The position numbers and the translations under genes were made by a program. The notes under the pieces are model-generated. The model saw only the letters and a list, made by a program, of their open reading frames with translations, made no database searches and was not told the DNA's origin. From Bacillota bacterium (GTDB taxonomy: Bacteria; Bacillota; Clostridia; Lachnospirales; Lachnospiraceae), in contig JAEZUM010000051.1 of the NCBI GenBank assembly GCA_023421075.1, positions 191,293 to 255,292 on the forward strand: a stretch of 64,000 nt of DNA, written 5' to 3'. Shown in pieces: positions 61,964 to 64,000 of this stretch. Numbering within the stretch: position 1 is the stretch's first letter; each line of letters opens with the position of its first letter.

Positions 61964-64000
61964 TTAGCCAAAGATTGAGAAGCTAAGGAAAATGGTTGCT
62001 GTTAAAGAAGCAACTAAGGATACTACGGTAATCTGAGTGTTAATGGAGGGACCAGCGGTATCCTTGAAGGGATCACCTACGGTATCACCGACTACACCTG
62101 CTCTGTGTGCATCAGAGTTCTTACCGCCATGATTTCCGGCTTCGATGTACTTCTTGGTGTTATCCCATAGACCACCGGAGTTGGACATGAACAATGCAAA
62201 CAATAAACCGCTGATGATATTTCCTGTGATGAAACCGCCGATTGCCTGAACACCACCGACAAAGCCTACCAGTAGGGTACAGATAATAACCATCAAGCCT
62301 GCAGGAATAAGCTCCTTGATCGCACCGGTTGTTGCAATCTCAATACACTTATCGTATTCCGGAACAACGCCTTCTTTGCCTTCCTTAAGGCCAACGATTT
62401 CCTTAAACTGACGGTGAATCTCTGCTACCATACGCTGTGCATTACGATCAACACCGAGCATAAGCATTGCGGAGAATACTGCCGGGATAGCTGCACCAAA
62501 TAATAATCCGAAGAATACAACAGGGTTAATGATATCAAAGCCCTGGATGTAGTTCACACCCTCTTCTACCATTCCAAGCTCAACGGCTGCGGTATTTACC
62601 TCACTCATGAAGGCACCTAATAATGCGATTACGGTAAGACCTGCCGCACCGATTGCAAAGCCCTTGGTTACCGCTTTAACTGTGTTACCTGCACTATCAA
62701 GCGAATCAGTGATTTCGAGTGCCTGCTCGCCTAATTCTCCCATCTCAACAAGACCACGGGCATTGTCAACGATAGGACCGTAAGCATCATTGGAGATAAT
62801 CATACCAACGATGGATAACATACCAACTGCCGCCATCGAAATACCGAACATAGCATATCCGTTACCAAGAGGCTCACAGATCTTGTATGCTGCCAAAGCA
62901 GAAATACCGATACCGATCATGGAAGGTAAGGTACTCATTAAACCATAGGAAATACCGGAAAGGATGGTAAAAGCAGGGCCGGATTCGCAAGCCTTGGCCA
63001 CTGCGTGTACCGGAGGCTTTTTGTCATCGGTAAAATAATCACTTGCCAAACCGATTACTACACCAACTACAAGACCGATTGCACTTGCTGCCCAGATACG
63101 CCATTCAAAATCAAAAGCCCAGGTAGCTACTGCCGTAAGTACACCAAATATTACAGTCGTTACATATGTATTAGAATTCAATGCTCTGGTCGGGTCTCCG
63201 CCCTCTTTCATCTTAGCGGTTAATACACCGATCATAGAAGCAAATAAACCAATTGCTGCATAGCAGAATACCATTGCTGCATTGCCCGTGCCGCCGGCTG
63301 CTTTATCAAGTGCGGAGGCCATTACGAGTGCTGCTGCCATGGACGCTACGTTAGAGTCGAATAAGTCAGCACCCATACCTGCTACGTCGCCAACATTGTC
63401 ACCAACATTGTCTGCGATTACAGCAGGATTTCTCGGGTCATCCTCAGGGATTCCAAGCTCTACCTTACCGCAAAGGTCAGCACTGATATCTGCTGTCTTT
63501 GTGAAGATACCGCCACCAGCTTTTGCAAACAGAGCCATGGAGCTGGCACCGAAGCTGAAGCCAAGAAGTGCGGTTGTATTTCCTGTTAAGAGAAGAACCA
63601 GAGTAACACCCAGTAAGCTGGAGCCTACTACTGCCATACCCATAACAGCGCCGCCGCGGAAGCCTGACATAAAGGAAGGTTTAATTCCTTTTGTTGCTGT
63701 CTCTGCAGCTTTAACATTTGCGATTGTTGCAATGCTGATACCGATCTTGCCTGCAATTCCTGAGAATACAGTACCAAAGATATAGGATACAGCCATAAGA
63801 ATGTTATCTACGACATCACCCTTCCAAATCGGTGAAGGAAGGAAAATCAGAATGATAACTGCTGCAACACCACAAAACTTAGCCAGTGTCTTGAACTCTT
63901 TTGCCAAAAATGTGTAAGCTCCGTTACGGATCAGCTTACTAACCTCTGCAATTTTCTTGTTAGAGGAAGGTTGTTTCTCTACCCATTTGTAAAGCCAGAA
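61964..64000 (-). CDS. hppA: Membrane-bound proton-pumping pyrophosphatase, N-terminus cut by the window
   Basis: 678 residues are visible; the frame is open to the edge, and the residues from 64000 to 63907 (KWVEKQPSSNKKIAEV, then IRNGAYTFL) are family-like, so the start lies outside. It couples pyrophosphate hydrolysis to ion pumping across the membrane. Substrate motifs: NVGDNVGDVAGMGADLFDS and GDTVGDPFKDTAGPSIN. The cation-specificity position reads GNTVKAVTKG: lysine where potassium-dependent enzymes have alanine, which marks the potassium-independent, proton-pumping group. Around fifteen membrane helices. It can link to ppdK, which handles pyrophosphate in glycolysis. Confidence 0.96.
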   Translation of the reverse strand, partial: FWLYKWVEKQPSSNKKIAEVSKLIRNGAYTFLAKEFKTLAKFCGVAAVIILIFLPSPIWKGDVVDNILMAVSYIFGTVFSGIAGKIGISIATIANVKAAETATKGIKPSFMSGFRGGAVMGMAVVGSSLLGVTLVLLLTGNTTALLGFSFGASSMALFAKAGGGIFTKTADISADLCGKVELGIPEDDPRNPAVIADNVGDNVGDVAGMGADLFDSNVASMAAALVMASALDKAAGGTGNAAMVFCYAAIGLFASMIGVLTAKMKEGGDPTRALNSNTYVTTVIFGVLTAVATWAFDFEWRIWAASAIGLVVGVVIGLASDYFTDDKKPPVHAVAKACESGPAFTILSGISYGLMSTLPSMIGIGISALAAYKICEPLGNGYAMFGISMAAVGMLSIVGMIISNDAYGPIVDNARGLVEMGELGEQALEITDSLDSAGNTVKAVTKGFAIGAAGLTVIALLGAFMSEVNTAAVELGMVEEGVNYIQGFDIINPVVFFGLLFGAAIPAVFSAMLMLGVDRNAQRMVAEIHRQFKEIVGLKEGKEGVVPEYDKCIEIATTGAIKELIPAGLMVIICTLLVGFVGGVQAIGGFITGNIISGLLFALFMSNSGGLWDNTKKYIEAGNHGGKNSDAHRAGVVGDTVGDPFKDTAGPSINTQITVVSLVASLTATIFLSFSIFG

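Noticed and set aside
63282..63785. 167-codon plus-strand frame, low complexity, rich in Pro, Ala and Ser
   Set aside because: It is antisense to the glycine/alanine-rich helices of hppA, a typical artefact of codon bias.
1..64000. tRNA, rRNA, CRISPR arrays, insertion sequences, prophage
   Set aside because: No cloverleaf, array of regular repeats, transposase or integrase was seen by eye; a dedicated search could still find small RNAs.

Overview
The window looks like part of a chromosome of an anaerobic, low-GC Gram-positive bacterium, most probably a Lachnospiraceae-type Clostridia. The grounds are the gene order M16 peptidase, era, yqzL, recO, lipoprotein, glyS, ppdK; strictly anaerobic enzymes (class III ribonucleotide reductase, a YjjI glycyl radical enzyme, pyruvate phosphate dikinase, a membrane pyrophosphatase); SigA-like promoters with TTGACA/TATAAT boxes; strong AGGAGG ribosome binding sites; and many lipoproteins. 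The species cannot be named from the sequence. Both ends cut genes: a YesM-type kinase at the left and the membrane pyrophosphatase at the right. I see no rRNA, tRNA, CRISPR array, prophage or insertion sequence.

Layout. (1) 1-2878, plus strand: the end of a YesM-type sensor kinase, its YesN/AraC response regulator, and an esterase-fold protein that lacks the nucleophilic serine. (2) 2980-13112, minus strand: a signalling block. It holds a coupled operon (ligand-binding lipoprotein, hybrid histidine kinase with receiver and HPt, then a receiver-GGDEF-HD-GYP protein), a PAS-PAS-GGDEF-HD-GYP protein, a kinase with a solute-binding-protein sensor, and CheD. (3) 13288-16273: a GH127 beta-L-arabinofuranosidase-type gene facing a divergent AraC regulator. 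(4) 16288-18045: a small redox module (FNR-type reductase, MarR regulator) beside decayed gene remnants, including a flavodoxin-like fragment.

(5) 18287-33045 is the most interesting region. Ten co-directional, mostly overlapping genes encode a GntR regulator, a BMP lipoprotein, a nucleoside-type ABC transporter (ATPase and two permeases), a nucleoside phosphorylase, two amidohydrolases resembling 8-oxoguanine deaminase, a ribokinase-like sugar kinase and a nucleoside hydrolase. Upstream lie a second GntR gene and a YjjI-YjjW glycyl radical enzyme/activase pair. I read this as import, cleavage and deamination of nucleosides, probably unusual or damaged purines. The regulatory DNA is striking: helically phased CTTGG-N3-CCAAG palindromes at the GntR promoter, and three ACATGT palindromes exactly 21 bp apart at the yjjI promoter.

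(6) 33266-43626: housekeeping genes ppdK, glyS, a lipoprotein, recO, a yqzL-like gene, era and an M16C peptidase. Three large inverted repeats stand in tandem upstream of ppdK. (7) 43875-53020: cold-shock protein, purH, a Lit-type membrane protein, pyruvate kinase, dCMP deaminase, an amidase with a phosphotransferase, and guaB with a structured leader. (8) 53035-64000: a membrane protein with ilvE, then thyA with dfrA, an nrdD fused to a C-terminal CPNC thioredoxin-fold domain behind a NrdR-box-like element, hflX with a TPR lipoprotein, and the partial hppA. dCMP deaminase, ThyA, DHFR, NrdD, PurH and GuaB give the right half a nucleotide-synthesis flavour that complements the salvage operon on the left.
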